Positions 43,659 to 52,947 are shown, counted from the stretch's first letter. The stretch is 61,342 nucleotides of DNA from Romeriopsis navalis LEGE 11480 (GCF_015207035.1 NZ_JADEXQ010000023.1:1-61342), one strand, 5' to 3'. A program made the numbers and translations. Notes: generated by a model from the sequence alone, not told the origin.

Positions 43659-45983
43659 ATGCAATTTATTCGTCAAATTAGTATTCGCTCACGGCTGATT
43701 CTTATGTTGTTGCTGGTGAGTGGTGTCTCAATCTCAGCGGTGGCTTGGGTCGGTTATCAGACGGGCCGTGAAAGTTTGACTGAACGGATATATCAGCAAT
43801 TGCTTACACTGCGTGAAGATAAGCGTCGTCAGGTCGAGATGTATTTCAATACGATCAATTCTGAGACGAAAGTATTAAGCCAAGATCCGACCTTCGCGAA
43901 AGCCACCCGCGACTTTCGGAAGAGCTATAAGGCGCTGGAGAAGAAAGTTACTGTTGGGGGCGGGAAAATCTTTGCTCAAGGCCAGAAAGATGCCTTGAAG
44001 GCCTATTACGCCGATAATTATGTCGCGAAGTTAGCGACGGTGACAGGGCAAGCTCCGACGGCGCAGTCTTATCTGCCACGGAATGCGGCGTCACGATATT
44101 TGCAATATCACTACATTGTCAAAAATCCTAAATCTAAGGATGAATTGCATTCGGTGAAGACGGCTAATGATGGCAGCGCTTACAGTAAAGTGCATGCAAA
44201 GTACAACGATCTATTTCGGAGCATTGTCAAAGAGTTTAACTATGCCAACTTATTCTTGATTGATGCGGAAACTGGGACAATCCTCTATTCGGTATTTAAA
44301 AATCCGGATTTTGGGACCCAGTTTCGGACGGGGCCATACACTACCACTAACTTGGCTGAGGCCTTTAAAACGGCATCTCGCAGTAAGGCGGGAGACGTGA
44401 CGGTAACCGACTTTGAATTGTACGATCCCAAGCTGGAAGCCCCCACCGCTTTTATGGCCGCACCAATTACCGATAAAACGGGTACGGTGGGTGTGCTGGC
44501 GATCGAGCTATCGGCCGCACAGATTAACGAGCTAATGACGAATGAATTTGCCTGGGAAAAAAGTGGCCTTGGTAAAACCGGCGAAGTGTATCTTGTGGGT
44601 AAAGATGCAACGATGCGATCGGCATCGCGCTTGCTAGTCCAAAACTCGAAAAAATATTACGCTGACTTACAGAAAGTCGGAGTTGATGCTGATGTCTTAA
44701 AGCGGATTAAGCAGCATAAGACTTCCATCTTGTTACAAAAGACGGCGAGTGATGCGATCGAAAAAGCCGCAATTGGGGAATCCGGGACGCAAATTGGCAA
44801 AGACTATCGTGGCGTGCCGGTGTTGTCTTCCTACGCGCCGTTGTCCCTGTTTGATCTTAATTGGGCGATTATTGCCGAGATGGAGCTATCGGAGGCTTAT
44901 CTGCCGGTGCAGGACTTTGAGCGACGGGTGGTCATTACTTCAACGTTGATTTTGTTGTTGGTGTCTATCTCGACAATTGGCCTCGGCTATTTGCTTGTGA
45001 AGCCGATTACCGATTTGAATGAACAAATTCAGCGGATTCAGCGCGGTAATTGGGACACACAGATTCGGACCGGCACCCAAGATGAGGTGGGTGAGCTCAG
45101 TCAGTCGGTACAGCAGATTGTGAATCAATTTCATCAGCAGTCGGAATTGATTGAGCAGAAGGATAATCAATTCCATCGACTGTTGGCCCAAGTGTTTCCC
45201 AATGCGATTGCCGATCGGATTAAGCAAGGTGATACCCATATTGCTGAAACAGTTGAAGAAGTGACTATTTTGTTAGCTGATGTCACGGGCTTTTTGGATT
45301 TGACTGAAACGATGACGGCTGAAGCCAGTATGAGTTTATTGAATCAGTTATTTGCGCGGTTCGATAAAGTTGCGGAGCGCTTTGGGGCAGAGATGCTACG
45401 GACGGTGGGCGATCACTATATGCTGACTTGTGGTCTGGCCACACCTTACCTAGATCACGATCGGCGGGTGGTGGATTGTGGTTTGGAATTGCTGAAGGTT
45501 GTCCGACGGTTTGCGGTGGAGCAAGATCTAAATTTAGACCTGGCGATCGGCATTCATTCAGGCAGTGTAACCGCTGGGTTGGTGGGCCATCGGAAAGTGG
45601 CTTTCGATATCTTTGGTAAGGCGGTGAATTATAGTGTGAATCTGATGCAGAGCTGTCCGCCGGGACATTTGCAGGTGTCGCATCCGATCTATAAGCGGTT
45701 GCATGATATGTATGAGTTTCAGCGGGCGGACGATCGCGCCGACGCCGATGCGACACTTCCCGTCGTCGCAAAAGTGTGGCGATTACAGCGGATGCATGTG
45801 GCCCCGGAAGTCGAAGCCTTAGAGGTCGCGAAGGCGTTGGTCGCGGATGAATCATTGGCAGCGACCACATCTCGGGATGATTTATCCCCCGAAACAGTCG
45901 TTAAGCAAGATTTACCGGAATTGCCGCCGCCATTAAATGGCAATTTATCCGATCGTCAGCAGGGGGCTTCGACGAATGTTTAG
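43659..45983 (+). CDS. Membrane sensor protein with class III nucleotide cyclase-like domain
   Basis: 774 residues. Helix 1 (LILMLLLVSGVSISAVAWVGY) is followed by a 390-residue double-Cache-type periplasmic sensor (FLIDAETGTILYSVFKNPDFG, FMAAPITDKTGTVGVLAIELS). Then come helix 2 (STLILLLVSISTIGLGYLL), a HAMP (KPITDLNEQIQRIQRGNWDT) and a class III cyclase domain (about 535-700). Metal aspartates are kept: D541 (LLADVTGF) and D585 (RTVGDHYM). The base-selecting Lys position before TVGD is Arg (R581). The WGDxVN(x)3R motif reads FGKAVNYSVN, so the transition-state Arg is Asn (N661). Activity is therefore doubtful. The stop overlaps the start of a cNBD-carrying channel gene by eight bases. Confidence 0.88.
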   Translation: MQFIRQISIRSRLILMLLLVSGVSISAVAWVGYQTGRESLTERIYQQLLTLREDKRRQVEMYFNTINSETKVLSQDPTFAKATRDFRKSYKALEKKVTVGGGKIFAQGQKDALKAYYADNYVAKLATVTGQAPTAQSYLPRNAASRYLQYHYIVKNPKSKDELHSVKTANDGSAYSKVHAKYNDLFRSIVKEFNYANLFLIDAETGTILYSVFKNPDFGTQFRTGPYTTTNLAEAFKTASRSKAGDVTVTDFELYDPKLEAPTAFMAAPITDKTGTVGVLAIELSAAQINELMTNEFAWEKSGLGKTGEVYLVGKDATMRSASRLLVQNSKKYYADLQKVGVDADVLKRIKQHKTSILLQKTASDAIEKAAIGESGTQIGKDYRGVPVLSSYAPLSLFDLNWAIIAEMELSEAYLPVQDFERRVVITSTLILLLVSISTIGLGYLLVKPITDLNEQIQRIQRGNWDTQIRTGTQDEVGELSQSVQQIVNQFHQQSELIEQKDNQFHRLLAQVFPNAIADRIKQGDTHIAETVEEVTILLADVTGFLDLTETMTAEASMSLLNQLFARFDKVAERFGAEMLRTVGDHYMLTCGLATPYLDHDRRVVDCGLELLKVVRRFAVEQDLNLDLAIGIHSGSVTAGLVGHRKVAFDIFGKAVNYSVNLMQSCPPGHLQVSHPIYKRLHDMYEFQRADDRADADATLPVVAKVWRLQRMHVAPEVEALEVAKALVADESLAATTSRDDLSPETVVKQDLPELPPPLNGNLSDRQQGASTNV

Positions 45984-47439
45984 TTCAAGCTGGTTAACCT
46001 GGTCGATTATTTTGGTTGTGGCCCTGCCGTTAGGGTTGATTTTATTGGGTGAGTTGCGGTTACGGTTACATCGTCGGGGGAGTCCGTTTGCCCCGTCGGT
46101 GCAGGCATTACGCAATCGTTTATTGCCGCTGTTGGCTGCCTTTTTGTTTTTGAATCATGTGTTGCAGCTAGTACCAGAAAACCTGTTGGTAAAATTGACG
46201 GGGACGCTACTGTGGATCGGTGCGATCGATGTGGTGTTGTCCTTTGTGAATGTTTTGATCTTTGAAGGTCAAAAGGGCGCGACTTGGCGTAAACAAGTGC
46301 CGAAGCTGTTAATTGAACTATGTCGTCTGGTGCTGGTCTTGCTCGGGATTGGCTTTGTGCTGTCCCAGGTCTGGGGGGCTGATTTAGCGGGTTTGGCCGC
46401 GGCGTTAGGAGTCAGCTCGATTGTTTTAGGTTTGGCGTTGCAGGACACCTTGGGCAGCATTATGTCGGGAATTGCGCTGCTATTTGAGCGGCCATTTAAT
46501 GTTGGCGATTGGATCAAGGTAGAGAAAGTCGAAGGGCATGTGCTGGATATTAACTGGCGGGCCGTGCGACTGCTGACCCGTGATCACGAGGTGCTGACGA
46601 TTCCGCACAAGGTGATGGGATCGGGCATTATCTGCAACTATAGTCAGCCCGATCGCCGGCATGTCCAGATGTTTGAAATTGACTTTGCCAGCGAAGATCC
46701 GCCGAACTTAATTAAGCAAGTTATTTTGAAAACGGCGCTGAGCACGGAAGGCATTTTAAATAAGCCGGAGCCGATGATTTGGGCTAAGGAATATAACGAC
46801 TATCGAGCCGTCTATATCGTGAAATATTGGATTAGTGACTACCAATATGCGCCGCCGATTATGGATCGGCTGAAGACGCGGATTTGGTATGCTTCCCAGC
46901 GCAGTGGCTTAAAAGAAACAATTCCGATTCATCGTTTAGTGAAGCTGGACAATTTGCCGGGGGAGGCGGGGGTTTCGCCGGATGCATTTACCGAAAGCCT
47001 GAAGACAAATCCGGTGTTTTTACCAGCGGTGAAGCATTCCAATCTCGCGCAGTTATCGACCGGCATTACGCTGCATAGTTATGGTGTGGGCGAGCCGGTA
47101 TTTGAGGAAGGGGAGGTGCCGGGCTTCCTCTATATGATTATTACTGGGAGTGTGTTGTTGACGATTCGGGATGCTAGTGATCAGCCGCGTGAGGTGGCGC
47201 GGTTATCCAATGGTGATTTCTTCGGTGAGATGGCTTTGTTTAGTGATGAGCCTAGTCCGTTTGCGGTCAAGGTGGTTGATGATTTACAAATTATTGCGTT
47301 GTCGGCGGATTTGGTAAATCAAATGATCGAAAATACACCGAGTCTTGCACGGGAAATTGGTCAGATTATTGATAAACGTCGTCGTCGGATTGCGGAGGTG
47401 CAAAAGCAATATGCGGCCGCGACAACGCGGGTATCTTAG
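45976..47439 (+). CDS. MscS-like channel with C-terminal cyclic-nucleotide-binding domain
   Basis: 487 residues from ATG 45976, preferred because AGGGGG lies nine bases upstream and it overlaps the cyclase stop; an ATG at 45937 is possible. Helices occupy residues 1-160, with the MscS pore and beta domain at GLAAALGVSSIVLGLALQDTLGSIMSGIALLFERPFNVGDWI and GHVLDINWRAVRLLTRDHEVLTIPHK. A cNBD covers about 350-470 (VGEPVFEEGEVPGFLYMIITGSV, GDFFGEMALFSDEPSPFAV). Within the phosphate-binding cassette E418 is kept, but the Arg after EP is Ser (S427). This architecture is known from bacterial cyclic-nucleotide-gated (bCNG) MscS channels. Its partner is the cyclase-like protein upstream. Its end overlaps the convergent TetR by four bases. 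Confidence 0.9.
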   Translation: MFSSSWLTWSIILVVALPLGLILLGELRLRLHRRGSPFAPSVQALRNRLLPLLAAFLFLNHVLQLVPENLLVKLTGTLLWIGAIDVVLSFVNVLIFEGQKGATWRKQVPKLLIELCRLVLVLLGIGFVLSQVWGADLAGLAAALGVSSIVLGLALQDTLGSIMSGIALLFERPFNVGDWIKVEKVEGHVLDINWRAVRLLTRDHEVLTIPHKVMGSGIICNYSQPDRRHVQMFEIDFASEDPPNLIKQVILKTALSTEGILNKPEPMIWAKEYNDYRAVYIVKYWISDYQYAPPIMDRLKTRIWYASQRSGLKETIPIHRLVKLDNLPGEAGVSPDAFTESLKTNPVFLPAVKHSNLAQLSTGITLHSYGVGEPVFEEGEVPGFLYMIITGSVLLTIRDASDQPREVARLSNGDFFGEMALFSDEPSPFAVKVVDDLQIIALSADLVNQMIENTPSLAREIGQIIDKRRRRIAEVQKQYAAATTRVS

Positions 47440-48119
47440 GCGGATTTATGGTTGGTTGGGGCCATGCCAGCCGCCAAAATTAAGTCAACTAATCCATTAA
47501 TCATGCGCTCTCGCTCTAATGGCATCACGCTATCACCCTGCATGATGTACTGCACGATAATATAGTGAATCACGGAGCCGACAAAAACGCGGGCCGTAAC
47601 AATTGGATCAGGGAAATTGAGATCGGGATGCATTTCAAAGTAGAAGGCTAAGCGTTCGATCACCGGTTTGCTCAATTCCTGCACAAAGGTCTGCGATAGC
47701 TCCGGAAATTTCTCTGATTCCCCGATCAGCAGGCGCATCAAGCTCAGAAAGGGTTGATTACTTGAAGTATGGCCTAAAACTGAACCAGCAATTTGGCGGA
47801 GGAACGCCGCTGGCGGCGTTTGAAAATCGGGTTTGGGCGCGTTGGTGATTGTGATGGGGCTGTGGGTTTCAACCAGTTGTTGAATGAGGGCGACAAATAA
47901 TCCTTCTTTGTCTTGAAAATAACTGTATAGGGTTGGTTTAGAAACGCCAGCGGCCTTCGCAATGCGGTCCATGCTGGCGGCGGCAAATCCCTGGGTGGTA
48001 AACACTTGTAGTGCGCCGTCTAAGATTGCCTGGGCTTTATCCGGCTTGGCTTTGGCATCTGATTTGGACTCAGGTGGGTTAGAACGGCTCACGGGCAAGG
48101 GATTGGGAGGAGTAAGCAA
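47436..48119 (-). CDS. TetR family regulator, probable repressor of devBCA
   Basis: 227 residues from a TTG start with no clear ribosome-binding site; a downstream GTG (codon 10) is an alternative. The HTH is MDRIAKAAGVSKPTLYSYFQDKEGLF. The N-terminal 25 residues are Pro/Ser/Lys-rich and disordered. The C-terminal ligand domain belongs to the branch common beside HlyD-ABC efflux genes (GHTSSNQPFLSLMRLLIGE, VTARVFVGSVIHYIIVQYI). It is divergent from devB with a perfect palindromic operator between them, which points to repression of both directions. Confidence 0.92.
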   Translation of the reverse strand: MLTPPNPLPVSRSNPPESKSDAKAKPDKAQAILDGALQVFTTQGFAAASMDRIAKAAGVSKPTLYSYFQDKEGLFVALIQQLVETHSPITITNAPKPDFQTPPAAFLRQIAGSVLGHTSSNQPFLSLMRLLIGESEKFPELSQTFVQELSKPVIERLAFYFEMHPDLNFPDPIVTARVFVGSVIHYIIVQYIMQGDSVMPLERERMINGLVDLILAAGMAPTNHKSA

Positions 48120-48203
48120 TCAATTGATCAAAGCGGTGAAGGTTCGATCGTGTTTCTATCTTACTCAACGATTGAACCGTCTTCGGGAAGATTACCCCTT
48201 GAC

Positions 48204-48224
48204 TTTACTAAACGGTTTAGTAAA
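48204..48224. promoter_or_regulatory. TetR operator between the repressor and devB
   Basis: A perfect 21-bp palindrome: TTTACTAAAC on the left, a central G, and GTTTAGTAAA on the right. It lies 40 bp before the devB ATG. The ACTAAACxGTTTAGT core is a known type of TetR/AcrR operator. Confidence 0.8.
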
Positions 48225-48263
48225 ATAAATCTATGAGCGAAGTTCCTCTCTCTCCATAGGTCT

Positions 48264-49475
48264 ATGAAGTCGTTAGATGTTTTGAATCATGAAATGACGC
48301 CTGAACACCCATCGCGTTATTGGCTGGCTGTGGCGGCAGTTGTGATATTGGGTGCGGGTAGTATTGCCGGTTGGCGGCTGTGGCAGAACCGTATGGTGCA
48401 AATGCAAGTGGCGCAAGAGCAAGCGATGCGCGTCATCGAAATTCCCTCCGTGACGGCGCTAGCGCGTTTGGAGCCACAGGGTGAGCTGATTAACTTAACG
48501 GCCCCAACTTCGGCGCAGGAAAGCCGGATTGCTGAGGTTTTGGTGCAGGTTGGCGATCGGGTCGAGGTTGGTCAGGTGATTGCGATTTTGGATAACCGCG
48601 ATCGACTCCAGGCGGCATTGCGCAGTGCCCAGGCACAAGTCCGGATTGCCCAGGCGAAGCTGGCCCAGGTCAAAGCTGGGGCCAAGACCAGTGAATTTCA
48701 GGGGCAGCGGGCCGAAATTGCGCGGATTGAGGCGGAACAAGTCGGCAATGTAGCGGCGCAACGAGCGACAGCTGCACGCTTGGCTGCGGAAGTCGAGAAT
48801 GCGCGTGTGGAAGCCGGACGCTATGACTCGCTATATCAAGTCGGCGCAATCTCGGCGTCGCAGCGTGATGCCAAGCGCCTGGTTTACGCCAGTGCCCAGC
48901 GGCAGCTCCAGGAAGTACAAGCCCAGATCAAACGGATTCAAACGACTAGTCAGCAGCAGCTTCAGCGGGCAGAGGCCAGTTTGAAACAGCTATCGGAAGT
49001 GCGCCCAGTGGACATTCAAGCCGCAGAAGTGGAAGTACAATCGGCGATCGCGGCGGTCCGGGAAGCCCAAGCGAGTCTCGCCCAAACGATGGTGCGATCG
49101 CCCAAAGCAGGACAAATTTTGCGTATCCATACGCAACCAGGCGAAAACATTGCGGAGCAGGGGATCGCCGCCTTGGGACAGACGCAACAAATGATGGTGG
49201 TGGCAGAAGTGTATCAAGGGGATATTGCCAAGATTACGCTCGGTCAGCCCGTGCAATTAACTGCAACAGCCTTGCCCGAAGTGCTTGTGGGAAGTGTCGA
49301 ACGCATTGGGCTGGAGGTGCAACAGCAGAAGGTGGTGAACGAAGATCCAGCGGTGAATATTGATGCCAAGGTGATTGAGGTGCATATTCGTCTGAATCCC
49401 GAGTCCAGCCAGAAAGTTGCAGGTCTAACGAACTTGCAGGTCACGGCCAAAATGCAGGTGCAATCGGAGTCCTGA
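48264..49475 (+). CDS. devB: DevB-type membrane fusion (HlyD family) protein of an ABC exporter
   Basis: 403 residues. One N-terminal helix (WLAVAAVVILGAGSIAGWRLW) anchors it in the inner membrane. A lipoyl-like half (TSAQESRIAEVLVQVGDRVEVGQVIAIL) and its partner (SPKAGQILRIHTQPGENIAEQG) flank a long periplasmic alpha hairpin (residues 115-265). The C-terminal beta domain covers residues 300-400. It links the DevC/DevA transporter with a TolC outer-membrane duct. In heterocyst formers DevBCA exports glycolipids; in others the cargo is unknown. Its TGA overlaps the devC ATG. Confidence 0.92.
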   Translation: MKSLDVLNHEMTPEHPSRYWLAVAAVVILGAGSIAGWRLWQNRMVQMQVAQEQAMRVIEIPSVTALARLEPQGELINLTAPTSAQESRIAEVLVQVGDRVEVGQVIAILDNRDRLQAALRSAQAQVRIAQAKLAQVKAGAKTSEFQGQRAEIARIEAEQVGNVAAQRATAARLAAEVENARVEAGRYDSLYQVGAISASQRDAKRLVYASAQRQLQEVQAQIKRIQTTSQQQLQRAEASLKQLSEVRPVDIQAAEVEVQSAIAAVREAQASLAQTMVRSPKAGQILRIHTQPGENIAEQGIAALGQTQQMMVVAEVYQGDIAKITLGQPVQLTATALPEVLVGSVERIGLEVQQQKVVNEDPAVNIDAKVIEVHIRLNPESSQKVAGLTNLQVTAKMQVQSES

Positions 49476-50650
49476 TGTTTAACTTTTTCAAAACGTTACA
49501 GCAGCGGACCCCCTTGGGGTTACTGCAACTGCAGCATGATCCCTGGCGTTTGCTGACGGCGATCGCAGGGATTACCTTTGCTGATGTGTTGATCTTCATG
49601 CAACTGGGTTTTGCCGATGCACTTTATACCAGTAATACCCAATATCCCAGGGCCTTGCAGGCGGATATTGTCCTGCTCAGTACCCAGGCGAAAAACTTCA
49701 ACCTGTTACGTAGTTTCCCGCGGCGGCGACTGTATCAGGCCCAGGATGTGCCGGGCGTTGTATCAGCCGATGCGCTGTATATTGGCACGGTGCAATGGCG
49801 TAACCCGGAAACCCGAAAAAAGACCGCGATGATGGTCGTGGGTCAAAATCCCGATCAGCCGGCATTTGCGCTGCCGGAGGTGAATCGACAGTTGGCCGCG
49901 ACGCGTTTACCGAATCATGTGTTGTTTGATCAAGTTTCCCGTGGTGATTACAGTGCGATGATCGAACGGGTGAATCAGGGCGGTGTGGCAACTACGGATA
50001 TTGCCGATCGAACCGTTACAGTTGCCGGTTTATTTAAGGTTGGGGCATCCTTTGCCTATGATGGTGCGCTGATTACCAGTGATCAAAATTTTCTGCGGTT
50101 TTTTCCGAAATCGCATCCTGGGGCTGTGAACTTGGGCTTGGTCCGGTTGGCGCCAGAGGCCAATGCCGCACAGGTGAAAAATGCGCTGAAGCAACGATTG
50201 CCGGATGATGTGCAAGTGCTGACGGGCCAAGAGTATGTGGATTTTGAGCTGAATGAGATTCAGAAGAATTCCCCGATCGGATTTGTGTTTGGGGTGGGCA
50301 CGGCGATGGGCTTGATTGTGGGCGTGGTGATTGTGTATCAGGTGCTATCGACGGATGTGAATAGTCACTTAGCAGAGTACGCAACATTTAAGGCGATGGG
50401 CTATCGCAACCGTTATTTACTCGGTGTGATTTTTGAAGAAGCGCTGCTGTTATCACTCTTTGGGTTTGTGCCAGGATTACTGATTTCTTTGGGTGCCTAT
50501 GCGGTCACGGCGAGTGCGGCGGCGTTGGCGATTTCGATGCCATTAGAGCGTGTTCTGCAAGTGTTTGTATTGACGTTGTTGATGTGTTCCGCTTCTGGTG
50601 GAATTGCGACACGGCGCCTCCAAGCGGCTGATCCAGCGGATATTTTTTAG
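49475..50650 (+). CDS. devC: DevC-type ABC exporter permease
   Basis: 391 residues, a MacB/FtsX-like permease. Helix 1 is LLTAIAGITFADVLIFMQLGF, followed by a large periplasmic domain (about 45-265). Then come three helices: GFVFGVGTAMGLIVGVVIVYQVL, LLLSLFGFVPGLLISLGAYAV and VLQVFVLTLLMCSASG. DVNSHLAEYATFKAMGYRNRYL is the coupling segment typical of DevC. Starts in a TGATG overlap with devB. Confidence 0.94.
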   Translation: MFNFFKTLQQRTPLGLLQLQHDPWRLLTAIAGITFADVLIFMQLGFADALYTSNTQYPRALQADIVLLSTQAKNFNLLRSFPRRRLYQAQDVPGVVSADALYIGTVQWRNPETRKKTAMMVVGQNPDQPAFALPEVNRQLAATRLPNHVLFDQVSRGDYSAMIERVNQGGVATTDIADRTVTVAGLFKVGASFAYDGALITSDQNFLRFFPKSHPGAVNLGLVRLAPEANAAQVKNALKQRLPDDVQVLTGQEYVDFELNEIQKNSPIGFVFGVGTAMGLIVGVVIVYQVLSTDVNSHLAEYATFKAMGYRNRYLLGVIFEEALLLSLFGFVPGLLISLGAYAVTASAAALAISMPLERVLQVFVLTLLMCSASGGIATRRLQAADPADIF

Positions 50651-50684
50651 GGATATTTTGGGGTTTGTTCGAAACAGGTAAATC

Positions 50685-51389
50685 ATGACAATGCAACCGG
50701 TAATCGCCATTCAACACCTTAATCACTATTTTGGTGTGGGCAAGCTGCGAAAGCAGGCATTATTTGATATTAATCTGGCGATTATGCCAGGTGAAATTGT
50801 GATTATGACTGGTCCTTCAGGGTCAGGGAAGACGACGTTGCTGACTTTATTGGGGGGCTTGAGATCGGGGCAAGCCGGTAGTCTTAAGATCTTGGGCCGG
50901 GAGATTTGTGGTGCACGCCAACATGATTTGGTCCAGGCTAGGCGCAACAATGGCTATATTTTCCAAGCGCATAATTTGCATGGCAGTTTGACCGCATTGC
51001 AGAATGTCCAAATGGGACTAGAAGTGCATGGGATGTCTAAGGCAAAACGGCATTTGATCGCGGCAGAAATGTTGGAACAAGTGGGCCTCGCCGATCGCAT
51101 AAATTACTATCCAGCCGATCTCTCTGGGGGGCAAAAGCAGCGCGTGGCGATCGCGCGGGCATTGGTGAGTCGGCCCAAGATTGTTTTAGCGGATGAACCG
51201 ACTGCCGCACTGGATAAAAAATCAGGCCGGGATGTGGTGAATATCATGCATGATTTGGCGAAGCAGCAGGGTTGCACGATTTTATTGGTGACACACGATA
51301 ACCGGATCTTGGATATTGCCGATCGGATTGTTTATATGGAAGATGGTCGCTTGGCACAGCTCCCAGAAGCCTTGGCCCCAAGCAGTTAA
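50685..51389 (+). CDS. devA: DevA-type ABC exporter ATPase
   Basis: 234 residues. Walker A is GPSGSGKTT, Q loop FQAHNL, signature LSGGQKQR, Walker B IVLADEPTAAL, and switch His is in LLVTHDNRI. All catalytic residues are present. Energises DevBC. AGGT sits before the ATG, 34 bp after devC, completing the operon. Confidence 0.95.
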   Translation: MTMQPVIAIQHLNHYFGVGKLRKQALFDINLAIMPGEIVIMTGPSGSGKTTLLTLLGGLRSGQAGSLKILGREICGARQHDLVQARRNNGYIFQAHNLHGSLTALQNVQMGLEVHGMSKAKRHLIAAEMLEQVGLADRINYYPADLSGGQKQRVAIARALVSRPKIVLADEPTAALDKKSGRDVVNIMHDLAKQQGCTILLVTHDNRILDIADRIVYMEDGRLAQLPEALAPSS

Positions 51390-51545
51390 GCACATTGGAT
51401 GCTTCAGTTCTGCGGCGATTGATTAATCGGAAAATGATTATGGGTGCGTGCGACGTTCAGGCGACTGAAATTGATTTGTCATGCTTGTCGGTTAGTGTTC
51501 CGCCTAGAGTTTGGCAATATGGATAGAGATTCGTTGTAGGTAACA

Positions 51546-52481
51546 GTGATGCTGAAGCGACAAAAAATCCAATTGGCGATTCTGCTGGTGGTGATTGTAA
51601 TTGTCACCATCATCTTAATTTTCGCTGAGCCGATCGCGCTCTGGTTAACCCATTGGGCATTTATCAAAATCCTTGATGCCCTGAGTAAGCTGGGTGTGCT
51701 GATTGCGGTCGTGGCATTTTTACTGGAAATTCCCAAACGTCAGGCACAGGCAGAAGCCGAGAAACAAAGATTATTTTTTGAGTATTGGCAGGTAATTGAT
51801 GCGGCAGCGACGGCAGGAACCTCAACTAGCTATGCCCGAAAAATTGCTTTGGAAAGTTTAGCGAAAGCCGATGTGCCACTGCGGAATATTGATGTGCCGC
51901 AGGCGGAGTTGCGTCGGATCAACTTGGTGGGGGCAGATTTGTCAGGAGCGAATTTGCGAGAGGCCGATTTGTCGGGGGCGGTGCTTGATCGAGCTGATTT
52001 GTCCAAGGCGTTGCTCTATCGATCACGGTTATATGGTGCGAGTCTACGCGATACTCAACTTGATCAGGCTGACCTGCGGGAGGTTTTGTACGATGCTGAA
52101 ACAATTTTCCCAGAGGGGGTGAAACCGGAGGCGCTTGGGGCGTATTTGATTGCACCACGATCGCGGTTGGTGAATGTGCAATTGCCGCAGGCGGTATTTT
52201 GGGGTGTGAATTTGGAGGAGGCAAATCTGGAGGGGGCGAATCTTGCCGGTTCGAGTTTTCAGGGTGCGAGGTTGCAGCATGCCAATTTTCAAAGTGCGGA
52301 TCTTCAGGGGTGCCGGTTTCGACATGCGGATGTATCCGGCGCAAATTTCCAAGATGCGAATCTTCGCGGGGCAATTTTTTGGGAAACTGGCGGTTTAGCG
52401 CCGGAGCAAGTGAAGGCGGCGCAGCATTGGGAAGAAGCGACGTATAATGCTGAATTTTTAGCGCAGTTGGGGATTAGCTAG
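51546..52481 (+). CDS. Membrane-anchored pentapeptide-repeat protein
   Basis: 311 residues; GTG 51546 and ATG 51549 are adjacent candidate starts. Two helices (IQLAILLVVIVIVTIILIFA and ILDALSKLGVLIAVVAFLLE) anchor a short coiled coil and then pentapeptide repeats of A(D/N)LxG type from about residue 105 to 165 and 205 to 280 (LVGADLSGANLREADLSGA, LEEANLEGANLAGSSFQGA). A non-repeat insert (ETIFPEGVKPEALGAYL) splits the two helices of repeats. Function unknown. It lies 157 bp after devA and may or may not belong to that operon. Confidence 0.88.
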   Translation: MMLKRQKIQLAILLVVIVIVTIILIFAEPIALWLTHWAFIKILDALSKLGVLIAVVAFLLEIPKRQAQAEAEKQRLFFEYWQVIDAAATAGTSTSYARKIALESLAKADVPLRNIDVPQAELRRINLVGADLSGANLREADLSGAVLDRADLSKALLYRSRLYGASLRDTQLDQADLREVLYDAETIFPEGVKPEALGAYLIAPRSRLVNVQLPQAVFWGVNLEEANLEGANLAGSSFQGARLQHANFQSADLQGCRFRHADVSGANFQDANLRGAIFWETGGLAPEQVKAAQHWEEATYNAEFLAQLGIS

Positions 52482-52742
52482 AATTTGACAATAGTATGGG
52501 ATTGTCTCGGCTGATTCAATAGAGGGATGCTCGTATTGATAAATCTGTTTGATCAAAGCGCGATCGATTGGCTTTACGCGATTAATTTTGCCTAATGCCT
52601 GGCGGATCGGTACATGAATCCCTTGAATGTTGTGCTCAATTCTGCAGATAAAATTTGCTAAAGCTTTCCATCTTCTTTGTTCTCGGGGGGCTTGGCATCT
52701 GATGGTGAGTCTAGGACGGTACGATCGCGAGAACTTTGCCGA
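52459..52742 (-). pseudogene. Open frame without a start codon, possible relic
   Basis: From a TGA near 52745 the minus frame is open for about 95 codons, reading RWKALANFICRIEHNIQGI, PIRQALGKINRVKPIDRALI and YEHPSIESAETIPYYCQILA, and stops inside the 3' end of the pentapeptide gene. It has no ATG or GTG and no recognised family. Codon-like composition argues for a decayed gene; chance is not excluded. Confidence 0.25.
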
Positions 52743-52947
52743 TGATCACACCCAAAAATCCCAATACCTCAAATATGCCACCCCAAAGGACAATGATCGA
52801 AAATAAGCCGTGAGCGCCTTCTAGTTGGGCTGTTTCTTGGTGAAAGCGTTTGACGATACCCACCCCAATTAATCCAAACAGTAAAAGCAGAAATCCGCCG
52901 TTGATGATCAGGATTGATCGGCTGATCAGTAGCGTTGATATTGCCAT
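52711..52947 (-). CDS. Small two-helix membrane protein
   Basis: 78 residues with two hydrophobic helices (SILIINGGFLLLLFGLIGVGI and LFSIIVLWGGIFEVLGFLGVIIGKVL). The connecting loop (KRFHQETAQLEGAH) is charged. It ends IVPS. In another frame just after, DRTVLDSPSDAKPPENKEDG is open and would make a normal cytosolic tail, so a small frameshift may have truncated the protein. Family unknown. Confidence 0.55.
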   Translation of the reverse strand: MAISTLLISRSILIINGGFLLLLFGLIGVGIVKRFHQETAQLEGAHGLFSIIVLWGGIFEVLGFLGVIIGKVLAIVPS

